From Litorilituus sediminis (lineage in GTDB: Bacteria > Pseudomonadota > Gammaproteobacteria > Enterobacterales > Alteromonadaceae), in the NCBI RefSeq assembly GCF_004295665.1, contig NZ_CP034759.1, positions 2,666,001 through 2,730,000 of the forward strand: a stretch of DNA of 64,000 bases, written 5' to 3'. Of the stretch, positions 19,024 through 27,950 are shown piece after piece. Within the stretch, counting starts at the first letter, position 1. Each line of letters begins with the position of its first letter. The position numbers and the translations under genes are program-made. Under the pieces are notes generated by a model, which saw only the letters and a program-made list of their open reading frames with translations, was not told where the DNA came from and did no database searches.

Positions 19024-19201
19024 GTTGGTTAGCACAAGTGAATGCTCTCTCAGTTGTGATAATTAACAGTAAAGCAAGGACGCTTAGTGGTTATGCTCCA
19101 GGACACATAGCCACTAAGTTACCTCTTTGGGACTCTCCAGAGTCAATCGATTTTAAAATTTTTGATGGTTTGCCAGTAGCTTTTGCTACTGGCTTTTTTT
19201 T
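19024..19201 (+). ncRNA. Candidate Fur-controlled small RNA, tandem copy 2
   Basis: This is a second version of the unit at 18568-18746, 456 bp downstream. A 49-base block from the -10 box into the 5' part of the RNA (19009-19057) is identical to 18553-18601. The hairpin arms are 19083-19095 and 19106-19118, with one G-U pair replacing A-U and the same loop CTCCAGGACA. The GACTC/GAGTC hairpin is kept. The terminator is GCCAGTAGC (19172-19180), GCTACTGGC (19185-19193) and a T run that reaches the stop codon of the convergent chemoreceptor gene. Loops and seeds are conserved while linkers have drifted, a pattern of selection on RNA. Confidence 0.65.
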
Positions 19202-19203
19202 GC

Positions 19204-20838
19204 CTAAAACTTAAAGCGATTAACCACTTCAGACATGCCATTACTACTAATTTTTAATTGCTGGCTGGTATTTGCAAGTTGCTCGGTTGTGGCTAAGGAC
19301 TCATCAGCCATACCTGATAGATCATTAATACGTAAATTTACCTCATCAGCCGCTTGGCTTTGCTGCTCGGTAGCGCGCGCTATTTGAGTATTCATATCAG
19401 AGATTACTTCCATCAAACGATCAATTTCAGTTAATGAATCATCAGCTTTACTGGTTTGCTCTACCGTTTGCATAGAAATATCTTGGCTGATTTTTACTGC
19501 GGATACTGCCTCTTGAGCACCTGTTTGCAGCTTTTGGATCATCTGCTGAATTTCATTAGTACTTTGCTCTGTTCTATTGGCTAAGGTGCGAACTTCATCG
19601 GCAACAACAGCAAAGCCTCGACCTTGTTCTCCTGCCCGTGCTGCTTCTATCGCAGCATTTAGCGCCAGCAAGTTTGTTTGTTCGGCAATGCCACGTATTA
19701 CATCAAGTACTGAGCCAATATTGTCGCTTTCTTCTGCTAAGCTGGCGACCACCTGACTTACGCCATCAATATTACTCGACAGTGATTGCATTTGGTTAAT
19801 CGTATGTGAAATAACGTCTTTTCCTGAGGAGGTATTTTCTCTGGCATCATTGGCCGCTTGTTCGGCAGAATTGGCATTATTACTGACATCTTTTATTTGT
19901 GAGGTCATCTCTTCCATTGCGGTGGCAACTTGTGTGGTGACGTCATTTTGATGTTGGGTTAATGCTTGAGCACTTTGGCTGGCGGCGGCTACGGCTTCAG
20001 ATTGATCTAGCACTTGTGATGAGTTATTGGCGACATCTTGTAATGATTGACGCATGGTTGCGGTGAACTGGTTGAAATAGCCTGATAAGCGTGAAATTTC
20101 GTCTTGGCCGGTATTATCTAAGGTACGGGTTAAATCCCCTTCTCCTTGAGCAATATCTCGCATTAAAGCAGAAGCGGCCTGGGTCGGTAGTAAAATGCTT
20201 TTACCAATAACATAGCTAATAGCAATAATAATAAGCGCAATAACAACACTTTCAATGATAAGCAAATTACGTTGTTTAGCAAAAGTGGCATCAATGTCGT
20301 CTAGGTAGGTGCCTGAGCCAACAATCCACTGCCATGGCTTAAAGCCTTTGACAAAGCCAATTTTATCGACTGGCTCATCAAAACCTGGTTTTGCCCATTT
20401 GTAATTTATAAATCCTTGACCTTGGGCATCGGCAACTTTAACAAACTCAACAAATAATTGAGTGCCATCAGGATCTTTAATACCTGTTAAGTCTTTACCG
20501 TCTAACGCGGGCTTTATTGGGTGCATGATCATGGTAGGTTGGTAATCATTCACCCAAAAGTAATTATTGCTATCGTATCTTAGGCTTTTAATGACCTCTA
20601 AAGCGCGTTGCTGAGCTTGGTCTTTAGAAAGCGTACCCTCTTGTTGTAGTTTGTAATGGTGCTCAATAACAGAATAAGCGGTATCAACCAGTTCATTGGT
20701 AGTTGTTTTTTTCTGGTTTAACAAAGATCTATAACCATCAGATAAGGTAAAGCTGTCAATGGCGATTAAAGCTAAAATGATAAAGCCTACTAACATGGCA
20801 AGCCTTTGCTGGATGGTATATTTCCTTAAAAAATTCAT
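19204..20838 (-). CDS. Methyl-accepting chemotaxis protein with single Cache (sCache_2) sensor
   Basis: 544 residues. TM1 lies near 12-30. The periplasmic sCache_2 domain (about 35-185) has [32 protein letters not shown] and [14 protein letters not shown]2 lies near 190-212, followed by HAMP and a long cytoplasmic coiled coil. The signalling hairpin [19 protein letters not shown] is near residue 400, typical of CheA/CheW coupling. sCache_2 domains commonly sense small organic acids, so the ligand may be a carboxylate, but this is inference. It stands alone, convergent with the sRNA copy 2. Confidence 0.93.
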   Translation of the reverse strand: MNFLRKYTIQQRLAMLVGFIILALIAIDSFTLSDGYRSLLNQKKTTTNELVDTAYSVIEHHYKLQQEGTLSKDQAQQRALEVIKSLRYDSNNYFWVNDYQPTMIMHPIKPALDGKDLTGIKDPDGTQLFVEFVKVADAQGQGFINYKWAKPGFDEPVDKIGFVKGFKPWQWIVGSGTYLDDIDATFAKQRNLLIIESVVIALIIIAISYVIGKSILLPTQAASALMRDIAQGEGDLTRTLDNTGQDEISRLSGYFNQFTATMRQSLQDVANNSSQVLDQSEAVAAASQSAQALTQHQNDVTTQVATAMEEMTSQIKDVSNNANSAEQAANDARENTSSGKDVISHTINQMQSLSSNIDGVSQVVASLAEESDNIGSVLDVIRGIAEQTNLLALNAAIEAARAGEQGRGFAVVADEVRTLANRTEQSTNEIQQMIQKLQTGAQEAVSAVKISQDISMQTVEQTSKADDSLTEIDRLMEVISDMNTQIARATEQQSQAADEVNLRINDLSGMADESLATTEQLANTSQQLKISSNGMSEVVNRFKF

Positions 20839-20919
20839 AGCAACCTCAAATTACAACCGATAGTAGTTCAGTCTAGTACAGATTTTTACTTAAACCTATG
20901 CTAATAAAAGTAAAAACCG

Positions 20920-20933
20920 ATATTGATCAATAT
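20920..20933. promoter_or_regulatory. Perfect palindrome upstream of the chemoreceptor gene
   Basis: ATATTGATCAATAT is a perfect 14-bp palindrome, 82 bp upstream of the start at 20838. It could be an operator. It is shorter than an FNR site (TTGATnnnnATCAA), so the factor is unknown. The rest of the 20839-21067 gap shows only AT-rich sequence. Confidence 0.3.
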
Positions 20934-21067
20934 TATTCAATTGTTTTTATTTCGCAAGGAAAGTTGGCTAAGAAATTGAATTACATATTAAATATTGTAA
21001 AGGTTATTGGTTTTATTAAAGGGGCAGTATCACTGTAAGCCGCAATGGTAAGGGGTATGACGCTTGA

Positions 21068-21096
21068 ATAAAAAAAGGGGAAGCAAATGCTTCCCC
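21068..21096 (-). terminator. Terminator of the porin gene
   Basis: GGGGAAGCA (21077-21085) pairs with TGCTTCCCC (21088-21096). On the minus strand it is followed by a run of T (complement of 21070-21076), 56 bp after the porin stop. Confidence 0.88.
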
Positions 21097-21151
21097 GAAA
21101 CAACCTCAAAATGAGGTCAACTAACGCAAGTTGGTTGTACTAATCAGCACA

Positions 21152-22228
21152 CTATAAAACGTATTTAGCAGATAACTGCACGTAATCAGAATCGGCATCA
21201 GATTCTGCCATTTCAAAGTTACCTACCTCTAAACCAAACGATAATTGCTTGGTAAAGTTTTTAAAGATGTTTACGCCCCAGTGTGAACGATCTCTGTCAG
21301 TTAAGTCTGTTTGGGTATTACCGTAGAACACTGAACTACGCATATCTTCAGTCCAGAAGTGACGGTAAGCGACCATAATTGATGTAGTGTCTTCGGCTTC
21401 TTCGCCAACCATATCTGTTGATGCTGTTACACCAACGTAGCGACCAACGTTACCACCATGGATTTGAAAGCGAAAATCGTCTTTGCCAAAGGTTTTAATG
21501 CGACCTGCAACACCGTAACCAAAAGCAGATTCACTTTGGTTGGTTACACTTTTTAATTGGCGCGCTAAACCTGATATTGACACGTTACCCCAGTCACCTT
21601 TAAAGGTGTATTTGGCAATAAAATCAGGCACTGAGTCATCTCTTGTGGTTTTGTCACCACGATAGCCGCCATAACTTTCTGGGTTTTCAATCGCAAGTTG
21701 TAAGCCACCTAAGGTATAACGAATTTGCCCTTGACGGATAAAGGCAGATGCCACTAAAGGACCACCAAAGTCGGCAGCTTCGGCAAGTGAGCTGGTGTTT
21801 TGGAAGGTTGTCCAGGTTTGACCAACCAGTACATCTTTATACTTAATAAAGGCATGGCGTAAACGTGGCTTAGATGAGTTAGAAATGACTTCGTTACCAC
21901 CACCGGCAACGGCATCACCATAAAAGTCCATTTCAATAAAGCCAGTAACATCGCCGTGTACATATTTAGTGTTAAAACGAGTTTCATTCACTGAAATGCC
22001 AAAGTTTGACTGGCTTTCAGGAAGTACAGTACCACCACCATACCAGTAATCTGTTGCCGCAATATTACCGTCAACATAGCGGGCATCTGCTTTGATATAA
22101 CCGCCAAAGGTAATTTTATTATCATCGTCTAACTTAATGGTATAGCCGGCGTTGGCTGCAGATGTTACTGCTAATAGGCTAGTTGCTAGAAGTAGCTTTT
22201 TAGTTTTAAATCCTGAACGTTTTAACAT
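21152..22228 (-). CDS. DcaP-like trimeric outer-membrane porin
   Basis: 358 residues. The signal peptide ends at SAANA. The mature protein starts GYTIKLDDDNKITFGGYIKADARY, typical of the DcaP-like porins, with an FNTKYVHGDVTGFIEMDFYG strand pair. The remaining sequence alternates amphipathic beta strands and ends in a strand (DYVQLSAKYVL). DcaP-type porins pass negatively charged small molecules such as dicarboxylates, so it may feed organic acids to the periplasm. It has its own terminator. Two palindromic TAGACTAAAGT-like sites lie about 250-300 bp upstream, shared with the symporter and a chemoreceptor. Confidence 0.8.
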   Translation of the reverse strand: MLKRSGFKTKKLLLATSLLAVTSAANAGYTIKLDDDNKITFGGYIKADARYVDGNIAATDYWYGGGTVLPESQSNFGISVNETRFNTKYVHGDVTGFIEMDFYGDAVAGGGNEVISNSSKPRLRHAFIKYKDVLVGQTWTTFQNTSSLAEAADFGGPLVASAFIRQGQIRYTLGGLQLAIENPESYGGYRGDKTTRDDSVPDFIAKYTFKGDWGNVSISGLARQLKSVTNQSESAFGYGVAGRIKTFGKDDFRFQIHGGNVGRYVGVTASTDMVGEEAEDTTSIMVAYRHFWTEDMRSSVFYGNTQTDLTDRDRSHWGVNIFKNFTKQLSFGLEVGNFEMAESDADSDYVQLSAKYVL

Positions 22229-22480
22229 TATTATTCCCCATTTTTAAATATTCCTATGCGCGAGGTACTTAAGGTATATCGGCTTATCATAGGATGATTT
22301 TTTATTGTAAATTAAACACTTATTGTCGTTCTATATAGTTAACCTGCCTTAAGGTCTTAGTGCCTCTTTGCTGCTGGGCAAGTTAGAAAATTATTATGTT
22401 ATTTTGTAAGGGTGACAGCTTTATGACTGTTTTTTGTACTTACGAGTTAATAAGTTAGAGGCAAAGCTTAGTTAAGGATA

Positions 22481-22528
22481 TTAGACCTAAGTCTAAATTA
22501 TTGGCTAATTTGTATAGACTTTAGTCGG
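22481..22528. promoter_or_regulatory. Two copies of the TAGACTAAAGT-like motif upstream of the porin
   Basis: TTAGACCTAAGTCTAA (22481-22496) is a near-palindrome, and TATAGACTTTAGTC (22513-22526) is a close variant 32 bp away. The same motif recurs upstream of the chemoreceptor at 22562-24145 and twice upstream of the symporter genes. The rest of the 333-bp gap 22229-22561 is AT-rich with no other clear signal. Confidence 0.4.
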
Positions 22529-22561
22529 TGAATATCTGAGCAAACGCAGCTTAGCGTTTGC

Positions 22562-24145
22562 TTATTTGGCTTTAAAGCCTATACGGAAACCGCCCCAGTG
22601 CTTGCCTGCAACAAAAATAGGGGAGGAAACATCATGCATCACCTCACCAGTATCTCGTTTATAGGTTTGTAACAAGAATTTTTCTGTGTGTTTGCCACAA
22701 CGTATGCCTGTTGGATCATCAAAAATTCGCTTAGTTCTATTGTTTACTATGTCGACTTCAGGGTTGCCGGTTAATGGCTTAGAAAAGCATTTGTTGTGGG
22801 TTGGGAAGTAACCATTTTTATCAACCGCGCCTGCGTATATCATCTCACTAAACTGATTGAGTAATGGCTCTTGAATATCGGGTAAGCATTTATCGGTGAA
22901 GGAATCGAAGCTAGTGGTGTATTTTTTCGGTTCGCTATTACCCAACACTTGATAAGAAAAATTGAATAAAGCTTGTTGGCTAATTTTGCCATCTTGTATG
23001 CTTTGCTCGAACAATGCTGATACTTGCGCTGCCGCTTGCTGTGCTTGCTGACACATGGTCATAATAAGGTTGCTACTTTCAAAGTGAGAAATATCAACAA
23101 ATATAGATTCTGTGCTTTGCGATAAAGAGGCTGCCTGAGTAGATACCGTTTGGGTTTGTTCACTTTTTGCAATTAAGAAGTCGTGCAAATTACCCACAGA
23201 GGCTGATATTTCTTCTGCGGCATTATCTTGCTCAGCTAAAGCATGGCTGATTTGTTTACTAGCAGAGGATGACTCTGTCATTAGTGCATCAATTTGCTTA
23301 AAGCTTTGGGATAAGTCAGTCATGGTTGAGACAACATTATCGGTTTGCTCAACGATTTGCCCCATAACCGTGGTGGTTTCACTGGTTTCATCGCTAATTT
23401 GTTTTAACATGTCGCCAATTTGTGCGGTGGCATCAGCCGTTTTTCCAGCAAGTGCTCGCACTTCATCAGCAACCACGGCAAAGCCTCGGCCTTGCTCGCC
23501 AGCTCGCGCTGCCTCAATAGCGGCATTGAGTGCCAGTAAATTTGTTTGCCCTGAAATGCCGTCAATAACATCAGTAATACTTTGTATTTCTTGTGCTTTC
23601 ACCGTTAATGATTGAATTTTTTCTGAGGCGTTGTTAACGGCTTCATTAAGCATATTCACAATGGCAATATTATCGGTTAACTGAGCCGAACTTGCTGAGC
23701 TAGCGGTCATTGCTTGACTGGTTTGTTCTGAAGTTAAGGTAGCATTGTCATTGATTTGTTTGCTATTTAATGACATTTGTTCAGCTGCTGTTGCCAGGCG
23801 ATCAACATCTTGGCTGGATTTTTCTATGGCTGCGCTTAATTGTGCAAGAAAGTAGCTAACTTCAGCAGAGTTTATTGCTAACTCACTGGCTTTATTAACA
23901 ATATTATTACCTATATCAGCATAAGCCTTGTTTGGCTTGGCTTGATTGTCTTGCGCTGTGCTGTTGAGCTTTGCAGTTAATAGCTGGCGGCATACGATAA
24001 ATATAGCCGCAGCTGAAATGATAAAAATAATAGTCGCCACTAAAGTTTTTGAGCCGATAACATAACTAGCAATATAGGTGATAATAGCAATGGCTAGTGC
24101 CATGGGTAGGGCAATAAACAAGGCTTTACTGTTACGAGTAGACAT
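22562..24145 (-). CDS. Methyl-accepting chemotaxis protein with C-terminal sensor-like domain
   Basis: 527 residues. Two close membrane helices (about 8-30 and 33-53) leave almost no periplasmic loop. The cytoplasmic signalling domain has [19 protein letters not shown] near residue 205. About 150 residues follow the signalling domain, including [34 protein letters not shown] and a final [12 protein letters not shown]. This tail resembles the Cache/PAS-like ends of soluble-sensing chemoreceptors and probably reads a cytoplasmic signal. The order (signalling domain before sensor) is inverted relative to classical MCPs. A TAGACTTTAGT motif lies about 95 bp upstream. Confidence 0.9.
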   Translation of the reverse strand: MSTRNSKALFIALPMALAIAIITYIASYVIGSKTLVATIIFIISAAAIFIVCRQLLTAKLNSTAQDNQAKPNKAYADIGNNIVNKASELAINSAEVSYFLAQLSAAIEKSSQDVDRLATAAEQMSLNSKQINDNATLTSEQTSQAMTASSASSAQLTDNIAIVNMLNEAVNNASEKIQSLTVKAQEIQSITDVIDGISGQTNLLALNAAIEAARAGEQGRGFAVVADEVRALAGKTADATAQIGDMLKQISDETSETTTVMGQIVEQTDNVVSTMTDLSQSFKQIDALMTESSSASKQISHALAEQDNAAEEISASVGNLHDFLIAKSEQTQTVSTQAASLSQSTESIFVDISHFESSNLIMTMCQQAQQAAAQVSALFEQSIQDGKISQQALFNFSYQVLGNSEPKKYTTSFDSFTDKCLPDIQEPLLNQFSEMIYAGAVDKNGYFPTHNKCFSKPLTGNPEVDIVNNRTKRIFDDPTGIRCGKHTEKFLLQTYKRDTGEVMHDVSSPIFVAGKHWGGFRIGFKAK

Positions 24146-24234
24146 AATACTTTCTCCGCCATTAACTCGTTTATGAAGGGTAAGGTCACTGTGAGAATAA
24201 CATTATTGTGTGAATAAAATGTAGCCGAAAACTA

Positions 24235-24248
24235 CTAGACTTTAGTGG
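24235..24248. promoter_or_regulatory. TAGACTAAAGT-like motif upstream of the chemoreceptor
   Basis: CTAGACTTTAGTGG, on the minus strand CCACTAAAGTCTAG, about 95 bp before the chemoreceptor start. It matches the sites at 22513-22526, 38797-38815 and 38912-38930. Confidence 0.4.
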
Positions 24249-24303
24249 TAAGCTTTTATTTTTATTGCTTTAAAGTTCAGGTATTAAGCTAGTGTTAGTT
24301 AAG

Positions 24304-26394
24304 CTAATTTAATGTAGGATCGGATAAACGTTTAATATCAACTTGTGGAAAATCAGCTTGTGAAAATATCAGTAAGTTTTGCTTTTCAATATGCGATAGT
24401 GCTGAATATTTGTTTAATGTTCGTAAGGGTAATTTAACCAGAGACTGCACTTGCCCTGTGGCAAAAGCGTAGAAGTTTAAGGTATGGTGATTTAAGTAGT
24501 CTGCTTGAAAGTAAATGCCCTGTGTTGAAACAGTCCAATTATAGCTATTATTAAACTCAGTGTTGCTTAGCACTTGGCTGATGTTAGCGCCATCTTTATT
24601 TGCTTGAAATAACCATAAGCCTTGGCTATTAGCGCGGGTAAACCAAATTCTTTGCTCGGCATCTTGCTGAGCAATTAATATATCTTCCTTGATAAGTTCA
24701 GTGCTGGTATCGCTGCTTAATTCAAAGCGATGCAAATGATGTTGGTTGTTGCTTGAGGCAACGGCAATAATAGCGCTATCGTCATAAGACCACTGCGGTC
24801 TAAAGTGGGCATCAAATTGAGTGGTTAAGCGTTTAATATGCTTAGTGGCAACATTTACCACGACAATTTCATTGGCTAAGGTTTGTTTTTTGCCAGCGAG
24901 AAAAACAATATGCTGACCGTCATTTGACCACTGAGGAAAAGAGACTTGCCCTTTTAGCGTGGTTAACTGTTGTCTTTGTCCGCCATCTTGATCAGCCAGC
25001 CAGATTTCGTGATGACCAGATTCATTGCTAACAAAGGTGATTTGCTTGGCCTTTGCTGAATGGTCAGGAGAGTGATAGCTAAATTTTGATTGTAGCAGTG
25101 GAAAGGGCGCTGCTGGTGTCTCGTTGCCAAGAGCAAGCGATGATAAATGACTTTTAACTTGCCAGTGGTGATAAACCATATCAAGACTATTGGGCACAGT
25201 GTTAGGATAACTAAAGCCAGTTACGGCTAACTCAGTGATGTGTTTGTCTTTGATAAAAACACGATAACCTTGCCTGGTATCTGACTTTTCTGCAGAAAAG
25301 ACAATACTGTCACCACTTGGATGCCATACTAAGCCTTTAATATCGGCTTCGCCAAAGGTCAACTGTTGGCTGTCTTGAGTTTTTAGATCAATAAGAAAGA
25401 TATTCTCAACGAGCTTTTCTACACGTCGAGTGACTGCAAGGTAGTCATCATTGGGTGAGAAAGCAAAACGCCTATCTTGATACTGACATGCTTGATAGCA
25501 GGAAAATCGCTGTGGCTTTGCCTTGTTATCATTTAAGTTTAAAAAGTAGATGCCCGGCAAGGGCTGTGCGTTCGTGTGATGGGTAAAAGCAAGGATATCG
25601 CCTTTACTTGATAAGGCGAGCTCAGCTTTTACCTTAGTGGCACAGTTAGCTAGCACTTGACGTTGAGCTTTCGCAAGGCTTAAACGGATCACTTGGCAGC
25701 GACTATTATCCCATGAACGACTAGTGTAAAAGAGGCTGTCGCCGCCTTTACTCCATGTCGGCGATGCTTCAATGTCAGCACTAAAGGTGATTTGTTTCGC
25801 GGGCAAATCTGGCTGCTGTAGATCTTTTACATACAAGTTGGGTGTTTCACCTATTTTTCGCCATAAATAAGCTAAGTGTTTACCGTTAGGAGAAATGGCC
25901 GGATATAACTCTCTACCGGGATCGGCAGTGAGGTTTTCGATATGGCGCTGGCTATCTTGATTGAGGTAACTGATGATAACAATACTAAAGCTTAGTAGCA
26001 GTGCCGTTGCTGCTATTAGCTTGGTTGTTAAAAAATTAGCCTTACTTTTAGCCTCTTTGCTCGGTGTTTCTTGCTGATAGTTAGGCGCAAGCAATAGGCG
26101 GTAACCACTTTTGCGTACGGTTTCTATATGCGAGTCACCATCGGCTTTAAGAATTTGTCGTAATCGCCAAATGGCATTGGTGAGCGCTTTCTCGCCGACA
26201 GGGTAGTTACCTTGCCAAACGGTATCGATCAGCTCATTTCGGGTTACCAGCTTAGGGTAACTTTGCGCTAAATAAACCAAAACCTCCATGATTTTGGCTT
26301 GTATTTGTATGCTGTCTTCGTTGGCAAATTGTATGTTATTTGCTTCAGGGGTGACATGAAAGAGGCCAAGGGTGAATGACTCAGAGCGGGGCAT
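24304..26394 (-). CDS. ToxR/CadC-type winged-helix regulator with TolB-like propeller
   Basis: 696 residues. Residues 1-105 are an OmpR-type winged helix (VTRNELIDTVWQGNYPVGEKALTNAIWRLR, IETVRKSGYRLL). A single membrane helix sits near 127-147 (LIAATALLLSFSIVIISYL). The rest is periplasmic, with repeated PD40/WD40-like blades such as PAISPNGKHLAYLW, SPTWSKGGDSLFYTS and FPQWSNDGQHIVFLAGKK. This is the membrane-bound one-component regulator architecture, with a beta propeller as probable sensor. Target genes are unknown. aspA follows upstream on the same strand with 45 bp between, and the regulator may be read through from it. Confidence 0.88.
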   Translation of the reverse strand: MPRSESFTLGLFHVTPEANNIQFANEDSIQIQAKIMEVLVYLAQSYPKLVTRNELIDTVWQGNYPVGEKALTNAIWRLRQILKADGDSHIETVRKSGYRLLLAPNYQQETPSKEAKSKANFLTTKLIAATALLLSFSIVIISYLNQDSQRHIENLTADPGRELYPAISPNGKHLAYLWRKIGETPNLYVKDLQQPDLPAKQITFSADIEASPTWSKGGDSLFYTSRSWDNSRCQVIRLSLAKAQRQVLANCATKVKAELALSSKGDILAFTHHTNAQPLPGIYFLNLNDNKAKPQRFSCYQACQYQDRRFAFSPNDDYLAVTRRVEKLVENIFLIDLKTQDSQQLTFGEADIKGLVWHPSGDSIVFSAEKSDTRQGYRVFIKDKHITELAVTGFSYPNTVPNSLDMVYHHWQVKSHLSSLALGNETPAAPFPLLQSKFSYHSPDHSAKAKQITFVSNESGHHEIWLADQDGGQRQQLTTLKGQVSFPQWSNDGQHIVFLAGKKQTLANEIVVVNVATKHIKRLTTQFDAHFRPQWSYDDSAIIAVASSNNQHHLHRFELSSDTSTELIKEDILIAQQDAEQRIWFTRANSQGLWLFQANKDGANISQVLSNTEFNNSYNWTVSTQGIYFQADYLNHHTLNFYAFATGQVQSLVKLPLRTLNKYSALSHIEKQNLLIFSQADFPQVDIKRLSDPTLN

Positions 26395-26439
26395 GTCGAT
26401 TTAGTGACCTCTTTGATATTCGTGTTAATTAGCTGAAAG

Positions 26440-27840
26440 TTAGCTAGGTTGCGTCATTTTACTTACTTGGAAAATGTCGGTCAATTGCTGCTCGGTTAAC
26501 AGTTGCTGCTCTCTAATTAAATCAATCAGTGATGTGTTGGTAGTTAAAGCGGTTTTCGCTAATTGTGATGATACTTCATAACCTAAGTATGGGTTTAACG
26601 CCGTCACTAAACCTAAGCTGTTATCGAGCAAGTCTTTACAGCGCGCTTCATTGGCACTGATGTCTTGAACGCATAACTTAGTAAACATAGTGCTGGCTTT
26701 GGTGAGTATACTCATGGACTCTAAAATATTTACGGCAATAAGCGGCTCCATGGCGTTCAGCTGTAATTGGCCTGCTTCAGCTGCCATTGATACCGCAACA
26801 TCATTACCAGTAACTTGATAGGCACATTGACTAACCGCTTCAGGTATTACAGGGTTTACCTTGCCTGGCATAATTGAGCTACCGGGTTGTCTGGCAGGCA
26901 AATTAATTTCACTTAAACCAGCACGAGGCCCCATGCTTAACAAACGTAGATCATTGGCAATTTTAGAGAGCTTAATGGCTAAGCGTTTTAACGTGGCTGA
27001 GTAAATAACAAAAGCGCCCATATCTGAGCTGGCTTCAACTAAATCTTCAGCTAAGCTAAATTGCATATCAGTGATGTCTGCTAGGGCATTTACCGCTAAG
27101 TTGGCATAACCTTTTTGAGTGTTGATACCTGTTCCTACTGCTGTACCGCCAAGGTTGACTTCTTTTAATAACTCCCCCATAGATTCGAGTAATCTAATGT
27201 CTTCTTTGAGGGTGGAAGCAAAACCTTTGAACTCTTGCCCTAAGGTCATAGGAACGGCATCTTGTAATTGCGTTCTCGCCAGCTTGATAATGTCTGAGAA
27301 TTGCTCCGCCTTATTGTCAAAAGCATCCATTAGCTCAGTTACTGCCGCTAATAAAGGCGCTTGCTTTAGCAGTATGGATAAGCGCACCGCACTAGGGTAA
27401 ACATCGTTAGTTGATTGCGACATATTGACGTCAGAGTTAGGGTGCATAAATTGATATTGACCTTTTTCATGACCCATATCGGTTAAAGCGATATTGGCAA
27501 TCACTTCATTGATATTCATATTGGTTGAAGTGCCTGCACCGCCTTGAATCATATCAATGGGAAAACTGTCATTAAAATTACCGGCAATTACTTGCTTGGC
27601 GGCACTGGTAATTGCTTGTGCTTTTTCGTGGCTTAGTAAATTCAGTTGCTCATTGGCTTGAGCACAAGCGTGCTTAACCATAGCTAACGCTTGGATAAGC
27701 TCAGGGTAGTCTTGTAACTTATTCGGTGATAATTGAAAGTTATCTATGGCTCGTTGCGTTTGAATGCCGTAATAATGCTCATTACTGAGTGTCATAGAGC
27801 CAAGTAAATCATGTTCGATGCGAGTATTTTTTGTTGTCAT
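26440..27840 (-). CDS. aspA: Aspartate ammonia-lyase
   Basis: 466 residues, full length. The opening IEHDLLGSMTLSNEHYYGIQTQRAIDNF is the aspartase pattern. The family signature GSSIMPGKVNPVIPE lies near residue 318 with the flexible catalytic Ser loop. NMNINEVIANIA and GGAGTSTNMN are also conserved. It deaminates aspartate to fumarate and ammonia in the cytoplasm. Fumarase class II is the main alternative, but the N-terminal sequence favours aspartase. A LysR gene lies 110 bp upstream on the same strand. Confidence 0.92.
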   Translation of the reverse strand: MTTKNTRIEHDLLGSMTLSNEHYYGIQTQRAIDNFQLSPNKLQDYPELIQALAMVKHACAQANEQLNLLSHEKAQAITSAAKQVIAGNFNDSFPIDMIQGGAGTSTNMNINEVIANIALTDMGHEKGQYQFMHPNSDVNMSQSTNDVYPSAVRLSILLKQAPLLAAVTELMDAFDNKAEQFSDIIKLARTQLQDAVPMTLGQEFKGFASTLKEDIRLLESMGELLKEVNLGGTAVGTGINTQKGYANLAVNALADITDMQFSLAEDLVEASSDMGAFVIYSATLKRLAIKLSKIANDLRLLSMGPRAGLSEINLPARQPGSSIMPGKVNPVIPEAVSQCAYQVTGNDVAVSMAAEAGQLQLNAMEPLIAVNILESMSILTKASTMFTKLCVQDISANEARCKDLLDNSLGLVTALNPYLGYEVSSQLAKTALTTNTSLIDLIREQQLLTEQQLTDIFQVSKMTQPS

Positions 27841-27950
27841 TTGGGCGTCTCGGTAAAATTTGCCGATAAGGTAAATATAAATGGATTATGACGCCAATGC
27901 TGTTTTAATTAACGGGTATGCAAAAAGTGCATAATGTCGCTATGTTGCCC

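Noticed and set aside
20920..20933. FNR or CRP site upstream of the chemoreceptor gene
   Set aside because: The palindrome ATATTGATCAATAT lacks the four-base spacer of FNR sites and the TGTGA/TCACA halves of CRP sites; it is kept only as an unassigned operator candidate.
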